Numbered from the stretch's first letter, positions 1-10,175 are shown. The stretch is DNA of 64,000 bases from Eikenella corrodens (GCF_900187105.1 NZ_LT906482.1:1612001-1676000); one strand, 5' to 3'. A program made the numbers and translations. Notes: generated from the sequence alone by a model not told the origin.

Positions 1-444
<444 letters not shown>

Positions 445-615
445 ATCATTTGAAGTGCTTTGCGGTGTAGAGACACCGGGAAGAGTACTCAATAGAATAA
501 AGCTTACTGGAATCGATACACATTACCCGATTGTTTGGTTAGTAGCCGGACAGAACAGTTTGATTTGATTAACCGGAGTGACATTACCGGTGGCTTGACG
601 ATTTGTACAGTTTAA

Positions 616-730
616 GTTTGGCGGCCATAGCGGTTTGGTCCCACGCCTTCCCATCCCGAACAGGACCGTGAAACGAACCAGCGCCGATGATAGTACGGAT
701 TACCCGTGCGAAAGTAGGACACTGCCAAAC
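616..730 (+). rRNA. rrf: 5S ribosomal RNA
   Basis: The sequence has the 5S hallmarks: GGCGGCCATAGCGG at the start, CCCATCCCGAAC in the middle and a 3' end CACTGCCAAAC that pairs with the 5' end GTTTGGC. It follows the 23S end in the usual rRNA order and is followed by a strong hairpin terminator. The ends are placed by the terminal helix and may be off by one or two bases. Confidence 0.95.
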
Positions 731-740
731 ACCTATTTAT

Positions 741-773
741 GACACCCGCCTAACGGCGGGTGTCATTCTTTGT
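741..773 (+). terminator. rRNA operon terminator
   Basis: GACACCCGCC, a short loop and GGCGGGTGTC form a perfect ten-base-pair GC-rich stem followed by a T-rich run, eleven bases after 5S. This is a classic intrinsic terminator closing the rRNA operon. Confidence 0.92.
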
Positions 774-860
774 GGCGTAGAAGATAGATGTTCTACACAG
801 TATTTGCCCATAAGAGGCTAACTGAAAGTTTAAGGTAGCCGCTTGAGCCTTGGATGAAAA

Positions 861-1148
861 TTATTTGATCTGTATATAGAGTTGGATATCCGGGGCTTTT
901 TCGCAGGCTTCTACCAAGGTTGGCACAATGCGGGTAAAGTGTGCAGAAGCGGAATGGGTATCCAATACAGCCTGGTTTTGCCATAGCTCGATGAAGCTGA
1001 CTTGGTTGGGTTGTTGGGTATTTTGGTATAGGTGGTAAGACAGGCAGCCGTTTTCCTTACGGGTTTCGGCAATCAATTCGTCGCAGTGTTGCAGGAATTT
1101 ATCCAGTTCGGCGGGTTTGACTTCGAATTGGGCAACTACAGTAATCAT
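861..1148 (-). CDS. putative quinol monooxygenase (ABM domain, YgiN-like)
   Basis: A 95-residue protein with the pattern of the antibiotic biosynthesis monooxygenase (ABM) fold: MITVVAQFEVKPAELDKF at the start, then CDELIAETRKENGCLSYHL and a FIELWQNQAVLDTH strand-helix unit. Family members are small dimeric ferredoxin-like proteins that oxidise quinols or similar aromatics without a cofactor; the substrate here cannot be told. It is transcribed alone between the rRNA operon and gcvP. On its coding strand an AAGGAGTCATT box precedes the ATG at good spacing, which supports the start. Length is normal for the family. Confidence 0.8.
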   Translation of the reverse strand: MITVVAQFEVKPAELDKFLQHCDELIAETRKENGCLSYHLYQNTQQPNQVSFIELWQNQAVLDTHSASAHFTRIVPTLVEACEKAPDIQLYIQIK

Positions 1149-1372
1149 AATGACTCCTTGGTGTTATTTGGATGGATGATTGGTAACATTTGATTTAGGT
1201 TACCTGAAAGCAGTGTAACAGATTTTCTAGTTAAAGCCGCCGATTTCTTCATACCGCATGCATTCAGCTTGCTGTGCGACCATATTGCTTACTACTTTGC
1301 TGCTTTGTATGCTAAATGAGCTTTAGAAATGGCGAGTTTCTTTGGTTTTATTTCGCTTTGCATAAGGACAAT

Positions 1373-1408
1373 AAAGGCTACCTGAAAATTTGATTTCAGG
1401 TAGCCTTT
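1373..1408. terminator. eikDUS inverted pair, likely terminator of gcvP
   Basis: AAAGGCTACCTGAAA and TTTCAGGTAGCCTTT face each other across a six-base loop, giving a long stem ending in a T run on either strand. It lies 28 bases after the gcvP stop codon. Each arm is an Eikenella DNA uptake sequence. Confidence 0.85.
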
Positions 1409-1435
1409 CTTTTATGACAGGGTTAATACCTATGT

Positions 1436-4288
1436 TTAGCCTTCATAGTGCTCGATACTGGGGCAAGAGCAAACCAAGTGGCGGTCGCCGTATACATCAT
1501 CGATACGGTTTACGCTCGGCCAGAATTTGTTCTCGCGCACATAGGGCAGGGGGTAGACGGCTTCTTCGCGGCTGTAGGCACGTTTCCATTCGCCGGTTAC
1601 ATCGGCGGCGGTATGCGGTGCGTTGACCAGCGGGTTGTCGTCTTTCGGCCATTCGCCGCGCTGTACTTTCAGCGCTTCCTGCTTAATCTGTTTCATCGCA
1701 GCGATGAAGCGGTCGAGCTCGGCCTTGCTTTCGCTTTCGGTGGGCTCGATCATCAGCGTACCGGCTACGGGGAAGGACATGGTCGGGGCATGGAAGCCGT
1801 AGTCCATCAGGCGTTTGGCGATGTCCACTTCGGTGATGCCGCTTTCGGCCTTGAGCGGGCGTAGGTCGATGATGCATTCGTGCGCCACGCGGCCGTTTTT
1901 GCCGGTATAGAGCACCGGATAATCGGCGGAGAGCTGCTTAGCAACGTAGTTGGCGTTGAGCAGGGCGGTTTCGGTGGCTTGGCGCAAACCGTCTGCCCCC
2001 ATCATGCTGATGTACATCCAAGTAATCGGCAGGATGCTGGCGGAGCCGTAGGGTGCGGCAGATACGGCACCCATGCCCACAGTAGCACCTTCCACCGGTG
2101 CCACAACGTGGCTTGGCGCAAACGGTGCAAGGTGGGCTTTCAAGCCGATGGGGCCCATACCAGGGCCGCCGCCACCGTGCGGGATGCAGAAGGTTTTGTG
2201 CAGATTCATGTGCAACACGTCGGCACCCACTTCGGCCGGCTGCATGATGCCGACTTGGGCGTTCATATTGGCGCCGTCCATATACACCTGGCCACCGTTC
2301 TCGTGGATGATGCGGCAGATGTCGCGGATGCCTTCTTCATACACGCCGTGGGTGGACGGGTAGGTAATCATCAGCGCACCCAGCGTATCTTTATGTTGTT
2401 CGGCCTTGGCTTTCAGATCGGCAATATCCACGTTGCCGTGCTCGTCGGTATCCACGATCACAATCTGCATACCGGCCATGTGGGCGGTGGCGGGGTTGGT
2501 GCCGTGGGCGGAGCGCGGAATCAGGCACACGTTGCGTTCGGGGTGGCCTTGCGCTTCGTGGTAGCGGCGGATGGTAACCATGCCGGTGTATTCGCCTTGC
2601 GCGCCGGAGTTGGGCTGGATACAGATGGCATCGAAGCCGGTAACGGCCTTGAGCTGCTCTTGCAGGCCGTGGATCATTTCCAGGCAGCCTTGCACTTGTT
2701 CGCGAGGGGCAAACGGGTGCACGTTGGTGAATTCCGGCCAGGTAATCGGAATCATCTCGGCGGTGGCATTCAGCTTCATGGTGCAGGAACCGAGCGAAAT
2801 CATGCTGCGGTTCATGGCCAAATCGCGCTCTTCCAGTTTTTTCAGGTAGCGCAGCATTTCGTGTTCGGTGTGGTAGCTGTTGAACACGGGGTGTTGCAAG
2901 ATCGCGCCTTTGCGCTGCAGGTTTTCAGGTAGCCTGCTGGCGGGTGCGTTCTCGGGCAGGGCAGCCGCCTTGCCTGTGAACAATTCAACCAGTTGGGCAA
3001 ACTCTTCGGCGCTGGAGGTTTCGCTGAAGGCGGCAGCCAGCACGTTCTCGCCAATGCGCAGCAGGTTGAAGCCGGCATCCAGTGCTTTTTGGTACACGCC
3101 GTCGGCTTGCGCCTTGCTGCCGAAATCCACGGCCACAGTGTCGAAGAATACCGAATGCACCACTTTGCCGCCGGCAGCCTGCACCGCATCGGCAAAAGCA
3201 ACAGCCAGCGCGTGGATACGGCGGGCGATGCGGTTTACACCTTCGGGGCCGTGATACACCGCATACATACCGGCCAAGTTGGCCAGCAGCACCTGCGAAG
3301 TACAAATATTGGAATTGGCTTTTTCGCGGCGGATATGCTGCTCGCGGGTTTGCAGCGCCATGCGCAGCGCCTGCTTGCCGGAGGCATCCACCGATACGCC
3401 GATGATGCGGCCGGGAGCGGATCGTTTGTCTTTATCTTTAAATGCGAAATAAGCAGCGTGCGGGCCGCCGAAGCCCATCGGGATGCCGAAGCGCTGGGTG
3501 CTGCCCAAGGCAATGTCGGCACCCAACTCGGCGGGTGCTTTCAGCAGCACCAGGCTCATGATATCGGCAGCCACGGCCACCACTGCGCCTTTGGCTTTCA
3601 CAGCGGCAATCACATCGCCCAAGTCGGCCACGTCGCCGTCTTTGCCCACATATTGGAACAGCGCGCCGAAGTATTCGCCGTTGCGAGCGGTATCGAAATC
3701 GCCCACCACCAGCTCAAAATCGAAATATTTGGCCCGGGTTTTGATCACGTCCAGCGTTTGCGGGTAAACGCGCTCGTCCACAAAGAATTGGTTAGATTTG
3801 GATTTGCCCACGCGGCGCGCCATGGTCATGGCTTCGGCGGCGGCGGTGGCTTCGTCGAGCAGGGAGGCGCCGGCCAGCTCGAAGCCGGTGAGGTCGATAC
3901 ACACCTGTTGGAAGTTCAACAACGCTTCCAAACGGCCTTGCGACACTTCGGCCTGATAGGGCGTGTAGGCGGTGTACCAGCCTGGATTTTCCAGCACATT
4001 GCGCAGAATCACATTCGGCAGGCGGGTGGGGTAGTAGCCTAGGCCGATATAGCTTTTATTGATACGGTTTTTGGCAGCGATGCCCTTGAGCTTGGCCAAG
4101 GCATCGGCTTCGCTTAATGCTTCGGGCAGCTGCAGCGAGCCGGGCATACGCACGCTTTGCGGCACGGTGTGCTCCACAAAGCTGCTCACATCTTTTTCGC
4201 CCAACGCGGCCAAAAGGGCGGCGCGGTCGGACAGGCTGAGGTGGCGGCCGATAAAGTCGTTGTGGTGGAAGAGTTCGTTAAACTTCAT
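1436..4288 (-). CDS. gcvP: glycine dehydrogenase (decarboxylating), P-protein
   Basis: A 950-residue one-chain P-protein of the glycine cleavage system. It decarboxylates glycine with pyridoxal phosphate and passes the aminomethyl group to the lipoyl H-protein. The PLP lysine motif [16 protein letters not shown] is visible near residue 697, and the glycine-rich [20 protein letters not shown] region marks the N-terminal half. Length matches the fused bacterial type (about 950). The gene stands alone here; gcvT and gcvH are not in the window, as is usual in neisserial genomes. I saw no glycine riboswitch in the 150 bases upstream; a TACAAT box about 65 bases upstream could be a -10 element. The ATG is preceded by AAAGGATGCAGGATC, a usable ribosome site. 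Confidence 0.97.
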   Translation of the reverse strand: MKFNELFHHNDFIGRHLSLSDRAALLAALGEKDVSSFVEHTVPQSVRMPGSLQLPEALSEADALAKLKGIAAKNRINKSYIGLGYYPTRLPNVILRNVLENPGWYTAYTPYQAEVSQGRLEALLNFQQVCIDLTGFELAGASLLDEATAAAEAMTMARRVGKSKSNQFFVDERVYPQTLDVIKTRAKYFDFELVVGDFDTARNGEYFGALFQYVGKDGDVADLGDVIAAVKAKGAVVAVAADIMSLVLLKAPAELGADIALGSTQRFGIPMGFGGPHAAYFAFKDKDKRSAPGRIIGVSVDASGKQALRMALQTREQHIRREKANSNICTSQVLLANLAGMYAVYHGPEGVNRIARRIHALAVAFADAVQAAGGKVVHSVFFDTVAVDFGSKAQADGVYQKALDAGFNLLRIGENVLAAAFSETSSAEEFAQLVELFTGKAAALPENAPASRLPENLQRKGAILQHPVFNSYHTEHEMLRYLKKLEERDLAMNRSMISLGSCTMKLNATAEMIPITWPEFTNVHPFAPREQVQGCLEMIHGLQEQLKAVTGFDAICIQPNSGAQGEYTGMVTIRRYHEAQGHPERNVCLIPRSAHGTNPATAHMAGMQIVIVDTDEHGNVDIADLKAKAEQHKDTLGALMITYPSTHGVYEEGIRDICRIIHENGGQVYMDGANMNAQVGIMQPAEVGADVLHMNLHKTFCIPHGGGGPGMGPIGLKAHLAPFAPSHVVAPVEGATVGMGAVSAAPYGSASILPITWMYISMMGADGLRQATETALLNANYVAKQLSADYPVLYTGKNGRVAHECIIDLRPLKAESGITEVDIAKRLMDYGFHAPTMSFPVAGTLMIEPTESESKAELDRFIAAMKQIKQEALKVQRGEWPKDDNPLVNAPHTAADVTGEWKRAYSREEAVYPLPYVRENKFWPSVNRIDDVYGDRHLVCSCPSIEHYEG

Positions 4289-4611
4289 GATCCTGCATCC
4301 TTTCTGCTTGCTCAGTGTTGAGGTGGTGGGGGATTGGAACAGACGGTTGTATTGTAGCCTAAATTAGGGTGCTTGCGGCAGGCATGGCAAAGATTCTGCC
4401 ATTTTCTGCCGATGGTTTTCAGGTAGCCCCAGCAGGGGAAGCGGATAGATAATTTAGATGGCAACGATTCCTAAGGGAAAGCGTTGGAAGAGACGTATGC
4501 CTTGTGGCCGGAAGGACGGGTTTGGATGTTCAGTCAGCAGGCGTTCCTGCCTGTTTGCGTGGGCTATGGCACAGCAGACTAAGGGGACGCCGCCGTGGGA
4601 GGGGTGCTGGG

Positions 4612-4653
4612 ACTACCTGAAAATGCCGAACGGGTGTTTTCAGGTAGCCTTTC
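4612..4653. terminator. eikDUS inverted pair after recX
   Basis: CTACCTGAAAA and TTTTCAGGTAG are paired across about 14 bases, a few bases after the recX stop, with a T-rich tail on the minus strand side. One arm is a one-base variant of the uptake sequence (ACTACCTGAA). Confidence 0.75.
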
Positions 4654-4656
4654 TGT

Positions 4657-5118
4657 TTATTCATCCCACTCTTCTTCGTCCTGCCAGGCCTTATCCAGTG
4701 CGTGGCGGATGGTGTCGTGGTCGAAGCCGCGGTAGGCGAGGAAGCGGGCGGCGCGTTGCTGTGCGGCGAAGTCGGCGGGGGGCTGTTTGAACTTTTTACG
4801 CAGCACGGCGCAGGCGGTGGCGCGTTCGCTGTCGTGCCCGGGCAGGGCGGCTTCGATGAGCTCGCTGTCCAGCTTTTGCTGTTGCAGGCCTTGGGCAAGG
4901 CGCAGGCGGCCGTAGCGGCTGCCTTTGCTGTATACGTAGCTTTCGGCATAGCGCCGGTCGGATTGCCAGTTGCGGTCGGCAAACTCTTGCAGCAAAGCGT
5001 CGATTTCGGCGGGGTCTTCGGCGTAGGGCGCGAGTTTGCGCCGCAGTTCGGCCTGCGACATTTCCCGACGCGACAACAAATCTAAGGCGCGGCTGCGCAG
5101 GGATTTAACGGCGGTCAT
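4657..5118 (-). CDS. recX: regulatory protein RecX
   Basis: A 153-residue RecX-family protein, which binds and modulates RecA filaments. The family's repeated three-helix units show as LDLLSRREMSQAELRRKLAPY, DRNWQSDRRYAESYVYSKG and RAARFLAYRGFDHDTIRHAL. Length is typical. It starts inside the end of gph (14-base overlap), so the two are cotranscribed and probably translationally coupled. recA is not in the window. Confidence rests on the motif order, which is characteristic. Confidence 0.93.
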   Translation of the reverse strand: MTAVKSLRSRALDLLSRREMSQAELRRKLAPYAEDPAEIDALLQEFADRNWQSDRRYAESYVYSKGSRYGRLRLAQGLQQQKLDSELIEAALPGHDSERATACAVLRKKFKQPPADFAAQQRAARFLAYRGFDHDTIRHALDKAWQDEEEWDE

Positions 5119-5803
5119 CGGGGCGCAGGCGGTCGTAGATTTCGGGCAGGGTGCTGACGATCCAATCCGCGCGGGTGGCGGGATTTTCAGCTAGTTTGTC
5201 CATATCGGCATAGCCGTAGCGCACGCCGATGGCAAAACAGCCGGCGGCTTTGGCGGCCAGGATGTCGTTGCGCGAATCGCCCACCATCGCCATGTTTTCC
5301 GGCTTCACGCCCAATACTTCGGCGGCGTGCAGCAGCGGCGCGGCATCGGGTTTGCGCTGCGGCAGGGTGTCGCCGCCCACCACAAGGCTGAACAGGTCGG
5401 CCAGGCCTAGGCGGCGCAGCAGCTCGGCGGCCCAGGCTTCGCGTTTGTTGGTTACCACGGCCAGCGGGATACCGAGGGTTTTCAGGAGCTGGAGGCCGGT
5501 TTGCACTTCGGGGTAGATGTAGGTGTGGCGGTCGAGGTGTTCGGAATAATGTTGGGCGAACACGGCGAAGGCGTGCTGCCACACTTCGTTAGGGGCTTGG
5601 CCGTCCGGGTCGGCAGTGAGGGCGCGGTGTACGAGTTTGCCCACGCCGTCGCCCACATAGGACATCATCAGTTTTTCGTCGAGCAGGGGTAGGTTTTCGC
5701 TGCGGCGGGCTTCGTTGGCGGCAGCGGCGAGGTCGGCAAGGGAATCGACTAAGGTGCCGTCTAAATCAAAGGCGGCGGCGCGGATTTCGGGGCGGGTGTT
5801 CAT
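5105..5803 (-). CDS. gph: phosphoglycolate phosphatase (HAD family)
   Basis: A 232-residue HAD-superfamily hydrolase with all four motifs: DLDGTLVDS near residue 14 (nucleophile Asp), VVTNKR (motif II Thr), the Lys of QRKPDAAPLL, and GDSRNDILAAKAAG (metal-binding Asp pair). The GYG-type sequence GVRYGY and overall length match Gph, which removes phosphate from 2-phosphoglycolate, a product of repairing oxidised DNA ends. Related HAD phosphatases share these motifs, so the exact substrate is by family. It is the first gene of a two-gene unit with recX. Confidence 0.9.
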   Translation of the reverse strand: MNTRPEIRAAAFDLDGTLVDSLADLAAAANEARRSENLPLLDEKLMMSYVGDGVGKLVHRALTADPDGQAPNEVWQHAFAVFAQHYSEHLDRHTYIYPEVQTGLQLLKTLGIPLAVVTNKREAWAAELLRRLGLADLFSLVVGGDTLPQRKPDAAPLLHAAEVLGVKPENMAMVGDSRNDILAAKAAGCFAIGVRYGYADMDKLAENPATRADWIVSTLPEIYDRLRPDDRR

Positions 5804-5865
5804 GGAGTAGCCTCGGAGGTGTGATAAACAATGGTAGCGGATTTTAGCATGAGGCAGATAATAAG

Positions 5866-5896
5866 AAGGCTACCTGAAAGTTTCAGGTAGCCTTTT
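5866..5896. terminator. eikDUS inverted pair between the 260-residue membrane protein gene and gph
   Basis: AAGGCTACCTGAAAG and TTTCAGGTAGCCTTTT form a near-perfect stem with almost no loop, six bases after the stop of the gene at 5902-6684. T runs at both sides would allow it to act in either direction. Confidence 0.82.
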
Positions 5897-5901
5897 GGCT
5901 G

Positions 5902-6684
5902 TTATTTGAAGAATAGATCGCGATACACGGCATAAGGTACCAGCATCAGCAAGGGCATCACCACCAGCAGGCCGAGGAATATGGGAATCATGCCAACAAT
6001 AAACAGCAGGCCCATCATCAAACTACAGAATACCGCACCGCCGATATTACGGCTGAAACCTTGCCAGCTCAGCAGTATGGCACGCTTGGGTGGTTCGTTT
6101 TCCAAGATAATCAAGGCTGGGGCGAGGAAGGTAAAGGCAGAATAAACTATGCCCAGTATAAGAAACAGTGCCATCACGGAAAGGCCGGCAGACATCATCT
6201 GTGCTTCATCTAGATCCAGATTGGCAGCACTGCTCACATCACCTACTTGTCCGACGAACAAGATGATTGCAGCAAGGTTGCTAATTAAAGCCACTACCGC
6301 GCCGATTGCGCCGATTATCGCCAGCGATTTGGTGTTTTCCTGAAAGCCGATAAAAATCTGGCCGAATTCAAAATCGCCTTCTTCTTCCAATTGTTTGGCA
6401 ATAAAGGCAAAGCCGGCTATTTCAAATATGGAGATGGCCGCCTGCAGCAGGCCGCCGATATACGGAATCATGCCCAAGCCGATATTGATGGCGCCAAACA
6501 ACAGCGCGGCGCCAATAAGTTTGCCCGGGCGCAGTTTGAACAAACGCCAGGCAGCGCCAATCCACTCTTTAGCATTACCAGCAGGCAAAGCCTGCGGCTC
6601 GGCCAAATAGTTGCCGTGGCGGGTGGAATCCGGTTCGCCGTTGGTGCGCGGCGGGGCATATCGGTTGAATTGTTGATTATCCAT
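5902..6684 (-). CDS. BPSS1780-type multi-pass membrane protein, function unknown
   Basis: A 260-residue integral membrane protein. A polar N-terminus of about 40 residues, rich in Asn and Pro, is followed by about six hydrophobic segments, for example LIGAALLFGAINIGLGMIPY, a glycine-rich IIGAIGAVVALISNLAAIIL and VMPLLMLVPYAVYRDLFF at the C-terminus. The form (NAKEWIGAAWRLFKLRPGKLIG leading into a paired-helix core) is that of the BPSS1780/YciC-like family common in Neisseriaceae and Burkholderiales; no biochemical role is established to my knowledge. It is monocistronic and bounded by eikDUS hairpins on both sides. Confidence 0.75.
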   Translation of the reverse strand: MDNQQFNRYAPPRTNGEPDSTRHGNYLAEPQALPAGNAKEWIGAAWRLFKLRPGKLIGAALLFGAINIGLGMIPYIGGLLQAAISIFEIAGFAFIAKQLEEEGDFEFGQIFIGFQENTKSLAIIGAIGAVVALISNLAAIILFVGQVGDVSSAANLDLDEAQMMSAGLSVMALFLILGIVYSAFTFLAPALIILENEPPKRAILLSWQGFSRNIGGAVFCSLMMGLLFIVGMIPIFLGLLVVMPLLMLVPYAVYRDLFFK

Positions 6685-6720
6685 TATGGTTTCCCTGGTT
6701 GGTTGGAAGAGTAGGCGGTA

Positions 6721-6780
6721 GGCTACCTGAAAAAATTAGATGGCAAAATATTGTGGTTTTGGGGTTTCAGGTAGCCTTTT
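6721..6780. terminator. eikDUS inverted pair after hscB
   Basis: GGCTACCTGAAAAAA and TTTCAGGTAGCCTTTT are paired across about 30 bases immediately after the hscB stop. The large AT-rich loop makes it a weaker terminator than the short-loop pairs elsewhere. Confidence 0.65.
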
Positions 6781-6785
6781 CAGGC

Positions 6786-7286
6786 TTACAACGCAGCGCG
6801 GATTTCCTGTCGGATTTTATCGAGGAAACGGCCTTGCGGCACGAGTTCGGCGGCTTGGGCGTAGTCTGCCTGCCGAAAGGCAGTACTGAGTTTGGTCAGC
6901 AGCCGAGCCTCTTCGGCAGCCACTTGGCTATCCAGTGCGGCAAGCCGTTCGGCGGAGTTTGCAGCGCGGGCGGCGGCCAGCTCTTCACGCCATTCCATTT
7001 GCTGCATCAGAAACTCGGGGTCGAAAGCGGTGCGCTCTTCGGAATCGGCCTGGATGCCTTGCGCCTGCAGCAGCAAAACGGCGCGTTCCAGCGGCCGGCT
7101 GAGGCAGCGGTAGGCTTCGTTGACGGCGGCGGCCATCATCACGGCCTGTTTCTGCTCGAAGGCGGAAGCGGTGGCGGTTTTGTCGGGATGGAAACGGGCG
7201 GCCAGTTGGCGGTAGGTTTGTTCCAGCGCGGCGGGGTCGAGGTCGAACTGCGCGGGCAGGTTGAAAAGTTGGAATTCGCGGGGCAT
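6786..7286 (-). CDS. hscB: Fe-S cluster co-chaperone HscB
   Basis: A 166-residue J-domain protein that recruits the HscA chaperone to the scaffold IscU during iron-sulfur cluster assembly. The J-domain HPD motif is present in ARFHPDKTATAS near residue 33, and the C-terminal half has the three-helix IscU-binding pattern (FLMQQMEWREELAAAR). Length matches HscB (about 170) and not general DnaJ proteins. Other isc genes are not in the window. A single eikDUS (about 7294-7310) lies directly upstream of the start. Confidence 0.93.
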   Translation of the reverse strand: MPREFQLFNLPAQFDLDPAALEQTYRQLAARFHPDKTATASAFEQKQAVMMAAAVNEAYRCLSRPLERAVLLLQAQGIQADSEERTAFDPEFLMQQMEWREELAAARAANSAERLAALDSQVAAEEARLLTKLSTAFRQADYAQAAELVPQGRFLDKIRQEIRAAL

Positions 7287-7293
7287 GTGTGTG

Positions 7294-7413
7294 CTTTCAG
7301 GTAGCCTTTTCTAAAGATGGAATTGTATAGGCAAACGCCAAGATGAGGCTACCTGAAAACGGCGGCGGGCGGTTTTGGCGAAGCTTGCCGCACCCGCTTT
7401 CAGGTAGCCCGCA
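7294..7413. repeat. eikDUS cluster in the hscB/prmA divergent region
   Basis: Three uptake sequences fall in this divergent intergenic stretch: TTTCAGGTAGCCTTTT at about 7295-7310, GAGGCTACCTGAAAAC at about 7346-7361 and CTTTCAGGTAGCCCGC near 7398-7413. The last two could fold as a hairpin. Between them and prmA a TATACAAT box (about 7445-7452) lies 35 bases before the prmA ATG and may be its -10 element. Confidence 0.6.
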
Positions 7414-7486
7414 AGCGCCGCGGCTGGCGGAAGGGCGGCGGCTTGCTATACAATACGCGCCCTTACCGTTTGAAAGAAATGCGATT

Positions 7487-8380
7487 ATGCCCTACCAACA
7501 AGCCAGTATTCCGATTGGTGCCGACCGTGCCGAGCAGTTTTCCGATGCTTTAATGGCCGCCGGCGCATTGTCGGCCGCGATTGAAGATGCCTATGCCGGC
7601 ACAGACGAAGAACAGGCTATTTTCGGCGAGCCGGGCGAAGAAAACGGCCAAATTTGGCAGCGCAGCTTGGTGATTGCCTTGTTTGACGATCAATGCAACG
7701 TAGCTGCCGCCGTGGCGGCCGCGGCCAAGGAATGCCGGTTGGAAGTGCCGCCCTACCGCATCGAGCAGCTGCCGGAGCAGGATTGGGTACGCCTGACACA
7801 ATCGCAGTTTGACCCCATCCGCATTTCCGGGCGGCTGTGGATTGTGCCCACCTGGCACGATATTGCCGACCAATCGGCCGTCAACCTGCGGCTCGACCCC
7901 GGCTTGGCTTTCGGCACAGGCAGCCACCCCACCACCCGGTTGTGCCTGCAGTGGCTCGATGAAAATATCCAAGCTGCCGACCGCGTGCTCGACTACGGCT
8001 GCGGCTCCGGCATTTTGGCTATTGCCGCGCTCAAACTTGGCGCTGCCGTCGCCGACGGCGTGGATATCGATGAGCAGGCCATTGTTGCCAGCCGCAGCAA
8101 TGCCGAGCAAAACGAAGCTGCCGCCCGTTTTTTCCTGCCCGACGACTTACCGGAAGCGGAATACGATGTGGTGGTGGCCAATATTCTGGCTAATCCGCTG
8201 CGCCTGTTGGGCGGTATGCTGGCCTCACGCACCAAGGCGGGCGGGCGGATTGTGCTTTCCGGTATTTTGGAAGAGCAGGCCGAAGAGCTAAACGGCATCT
8301 ATAGCGAATGGTTCGATATGCAGCCGCCGGTTGCCGAAGGCGGCTGGGTGCGTTTAGTGGGTGTGCGCAAAGTCGGATAA
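7487..8380 (+). CDS. prmA: ribosomal protein L11 methyltransferase
   Basis: A 297-residue SAM-dependent methyltransferase that trimethylates ribosomal protein L11. Motif I, VLDYGCGSGILAIAALKLGA, sits near residue 168, after the PrmA-specific DPGLAFGTGSHPTTRLCLQW; motif IV is VVVANILANPL. The frame is open upstream to 7343, but the ATG at 7487 begins the family's usual MPYQQ-type N-terminus, so I start there. The upstream extension would be eikDUS-derived peptide. Monocistronic. Confidence 0.95.
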   Translation: MPYQQASIPIGADRAEQFSDALMAAGALSAAIEDAYAGTDEEQAIFGEPGEENGQIWQRSLVIALFDDQCNVAAAVAAAAKECRLEVPPYRIEQLPEQDWVRLTQSQFDPIRISGRLWIVPTWHDIADQSAVNLRLDPGLAFGTGSHPTTRLCLQWLDENIQAADRVLDYGCGSGILAIAALKLGAAVADGVDIDEQAIVASRSNAEQNEAAARFFLPDDLPEAEYDVVVANILANPLRLLGGMLASRTKAGGRIVLSGILEEQAEELNGIYSEWFDMQPPVAEGGWVRLVGVRKVG

Positions 8381-8630
8381 CCTGCCGGTAGTGCCATAGA
8401 GCCGTTTCGAATGGGAGTGAAACCGGGCAAGCCAAGGCCGCGTATCCTTCTTTTTTGGAACGGCTAAATTCATGGCAAATGGTTTGGCGAGAGTGAACCG
8501 CCAGCATAAATCCCCTGCAAAATATACAAAAAACCGACAGTTAGCCGCTAAAAGGCTAACTGAAAATGGTAAAAGCGCATTAATTTTCTTAAAATAGCGG
8601 CCGAAACATCAGTATTTGGATTGCCGACAC

Positions 8631-9446
8631 ATGAAAACCGTCAAACTCAGTTGCCCCCGCTGCCAAGCGGAGAATCATTATGCCGTAGCCGATTTGCAGG
8701 CAGCCAACGGGCGGGTGCAGTGCAGCCAGTGCCGGCATGCCTTCACGTTAACGCGCAAGCCAAAAGCCCAGAGTGCGCCCGCTGCCAAAGCCGAGATTCT
8801 GCAGGAAGACGTGATTCACGCCAAAATGCCCCTGCACGAGAAACTTGCCCGCCTCAAACAACAATCTGCCGCCTTGGCGGCAAAGCAGGCGGGGCAAGAC
8901 GCCGACGAATCCCTGCACACCCAGAAAAAACCGCTGGCTGCCGAGCTGGACGAAATCGACAGCCGCCTGCGCCGCCAGCGCATGGCGCTGGATAACGACA
9001 CCGGCCACGCCATGCCCTTCAAATTGGCTGAAGCCGATCGCACTGCCAACAGCACCGATGCCATCGAAGCCCTGCTGCAACGCTCTGCTGCCACCCCGCC
9101 GCCGCCCGCCGTGCTGCCCAGCATCGACACCCTGCTCAAAAGCGCGCAATCTGCCGCTGCCGGCCATGGGCAAACCCAAAACATCCACATCCAGGCCGAG
9201 AGCTTGGTGTTCAACTTAGTATCCGGCCGCGACCCCGGCGGCATCCAGCTGCCTGCCGCAGCCAAGCTGCCCGCCATTATCGAGCAGCCCGCCGACAACC
9301 TGCTCTCTGCGCCTTCTAGCCATCCGAGTGTTCCTGCATCTGCCGCTGCCGTACACAGCGAATTCAACTGGACGCTGGCTTCGCTGGCCGCACTCACAGT
9401 ATTGATTATGCAGCTGTTTTATTATTTGCTGATTATGAAGCACTAA
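8631..9446 (+). CDS. zinc-ribbon (MJ0042-type) protein with C-terminal membrane anchor
   Basis: A 271-residue protein with an N-terminal zinc ribbon, LSCPRCQAENHYAVAD then VQCSQCRHAF (two CxxC pairs), a long Ala/Gln/Pro-rich charged middle with coiled-coil character around residues 60-130, and one hydrophobic segment at the very end (LTVLIMQLFYYLLI). The layout resembles DUF3426-type proteins of beta-proteobacteria, often next to prmA as here, but the DUF3426 domain after the membrane segment is missing because the protein stops at it. A TTG fifteen bases upstream is open in frame; the ATG is preferred. Role unknown. Confidence 0.7.
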   Translation: MKTVKLSCPRCQAENHYAVADLQAANGRVQCSQCRHAFTLTRKPKAQSAPAAKAEILQEDVIHAKMPLHEKLARLKQQSAALAAKQAGQDADESLHTQKKPLAAELDEIDSRLRRQRMALDNDTGHAMPFKLAEADRTANSTDAIEALLQRSAATPPPPAVLPSIDTLLKSAQSAAAGHGQTQNIHIQAESLVFNLVSGRDPGGIQLPAAAKLPAIIEQPADNLLSAPSSHPSVPASAAAVHSEFNWTLASLAALTVLIMQLFYYLLIMKH

Positions 9447-9466
9447 ATCACAGCGCCGAATATGAG

Positions 9467-9511
9467 AAGGCTACCTGACAACTAGAAAAACTGGTTCTCA
9501 GGTAGCCTTTT
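9467..9511. terminator. eikDUS inverted pair after the zinc-ribbon gene
   Basis: AAGGCTACCTGA and TCAGGTAGCCTTTT flank a second small inverted repeat (AACTAG/CTGGTT region), followed by a T run on the plus strand, about 20 bases after the stop codon. Confidence 0.8.
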
Positions 9512-9568
9512 ATCATAGTGGAAGTAAGGGGTAAGTTAATTTACTCATACCATATGAAAGGAAACTCC

Positions 9569-10117
9569 ATGAATGCCATCTGCCCCGATGACGTGTTAGA
9601 TTTTTGGTTTAACCCGACCAATCAAGCATTTTGGTTTGCCAAAAACCCCGATTTCGATCAACAAATCCGCGAACGTTTCGCTGTGGTATGGTCGCAGGCC
9701 GCGCAATCCGAGCTAAACAGCTGGCGCAGCAATCTACGCGGGCGGCTGGCGGAAATCATCGTGCTCGACCAATTTTCGCGCAATCTGCACCGCAACAGCC
9801 CGCAGGCTTTCGCCCAAGACAATATGGCTGTGGTGCTGGCACAAGAAGCCGTGCGGGAACAAGGCTTTGCCGAAATGCAGTCGGAAGAGCGGCAGTTTAT
9901 GTTGATGCCGCTCATGCATAGCGAAAGCCGCGCTATCCACCAGCAGGCAGTGGAGCTGTTTGCCCGCTATACCAATGAATACGTGCTGGATTTTGAGATC
10001 AAACATCGGGAAATCATTGAGCGTTTCGGCCGCTATCCGCACCGCAATGCGGTACTCGGGCGGCAGAGTACCGCCGAGGAGCTGGCATTTTTGCAAGAGC
10101 CGGGCTCATCGTTTTAA
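9569..10117 (+). CDS. DUF924 family protein
   Basis: A 182-residue all-helical protein of the DUF924 family. Family marks are VLDFWFNPTNQAFWFAK at the start, LAEIIVLDQFSRNLHRNSPQ in the middle and YPHRNAVLGRQSTAEELAFL near the end. Its function is not established. The ATG at 9569 has AAAGGA six bases upstream, so I prefer it to the two earlier in-frame starts (9518, 9554). The gene is followed by an eikDUS and then by an IS1016-like insertion. Confidence 0.85.
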   Translation: MNAICPDDVLDFWFNPTNQAFWFAKNPDFDQQIRERFAVVWSQAAQSELNSWRSNLRGRLAEIIVLDQFSRNLHRNSPQAFAQDNMAVVLAQEAVREQGFAEMQSEERQFMLMPLMHSESRAIHQQAVELFARYTNEYVLDFEIKHREIIERFGRYPHRNAVLGRQSTAEELAFLQEPGSSF

Positions 10118-10175
10118 GTGCAGCTTCTGGTTCAGGGCAGGGAAAGGCTACCTGAAATCAGCAAAATTAAAAATA

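Noticed and set aside
1880-4042. Long plus-strand open frames opposite gcvP (350 and 349 codons)
   Set aside because: They are antisense shadows of a GC-rich gene; no family features and the minus-strand protein is certain.
4289-4440. Glycine riboswitch upstream of gcvP
   Set aside because: I could not find the conserved aptamer cores; the region is short and only an ordinary promoter is plausible.
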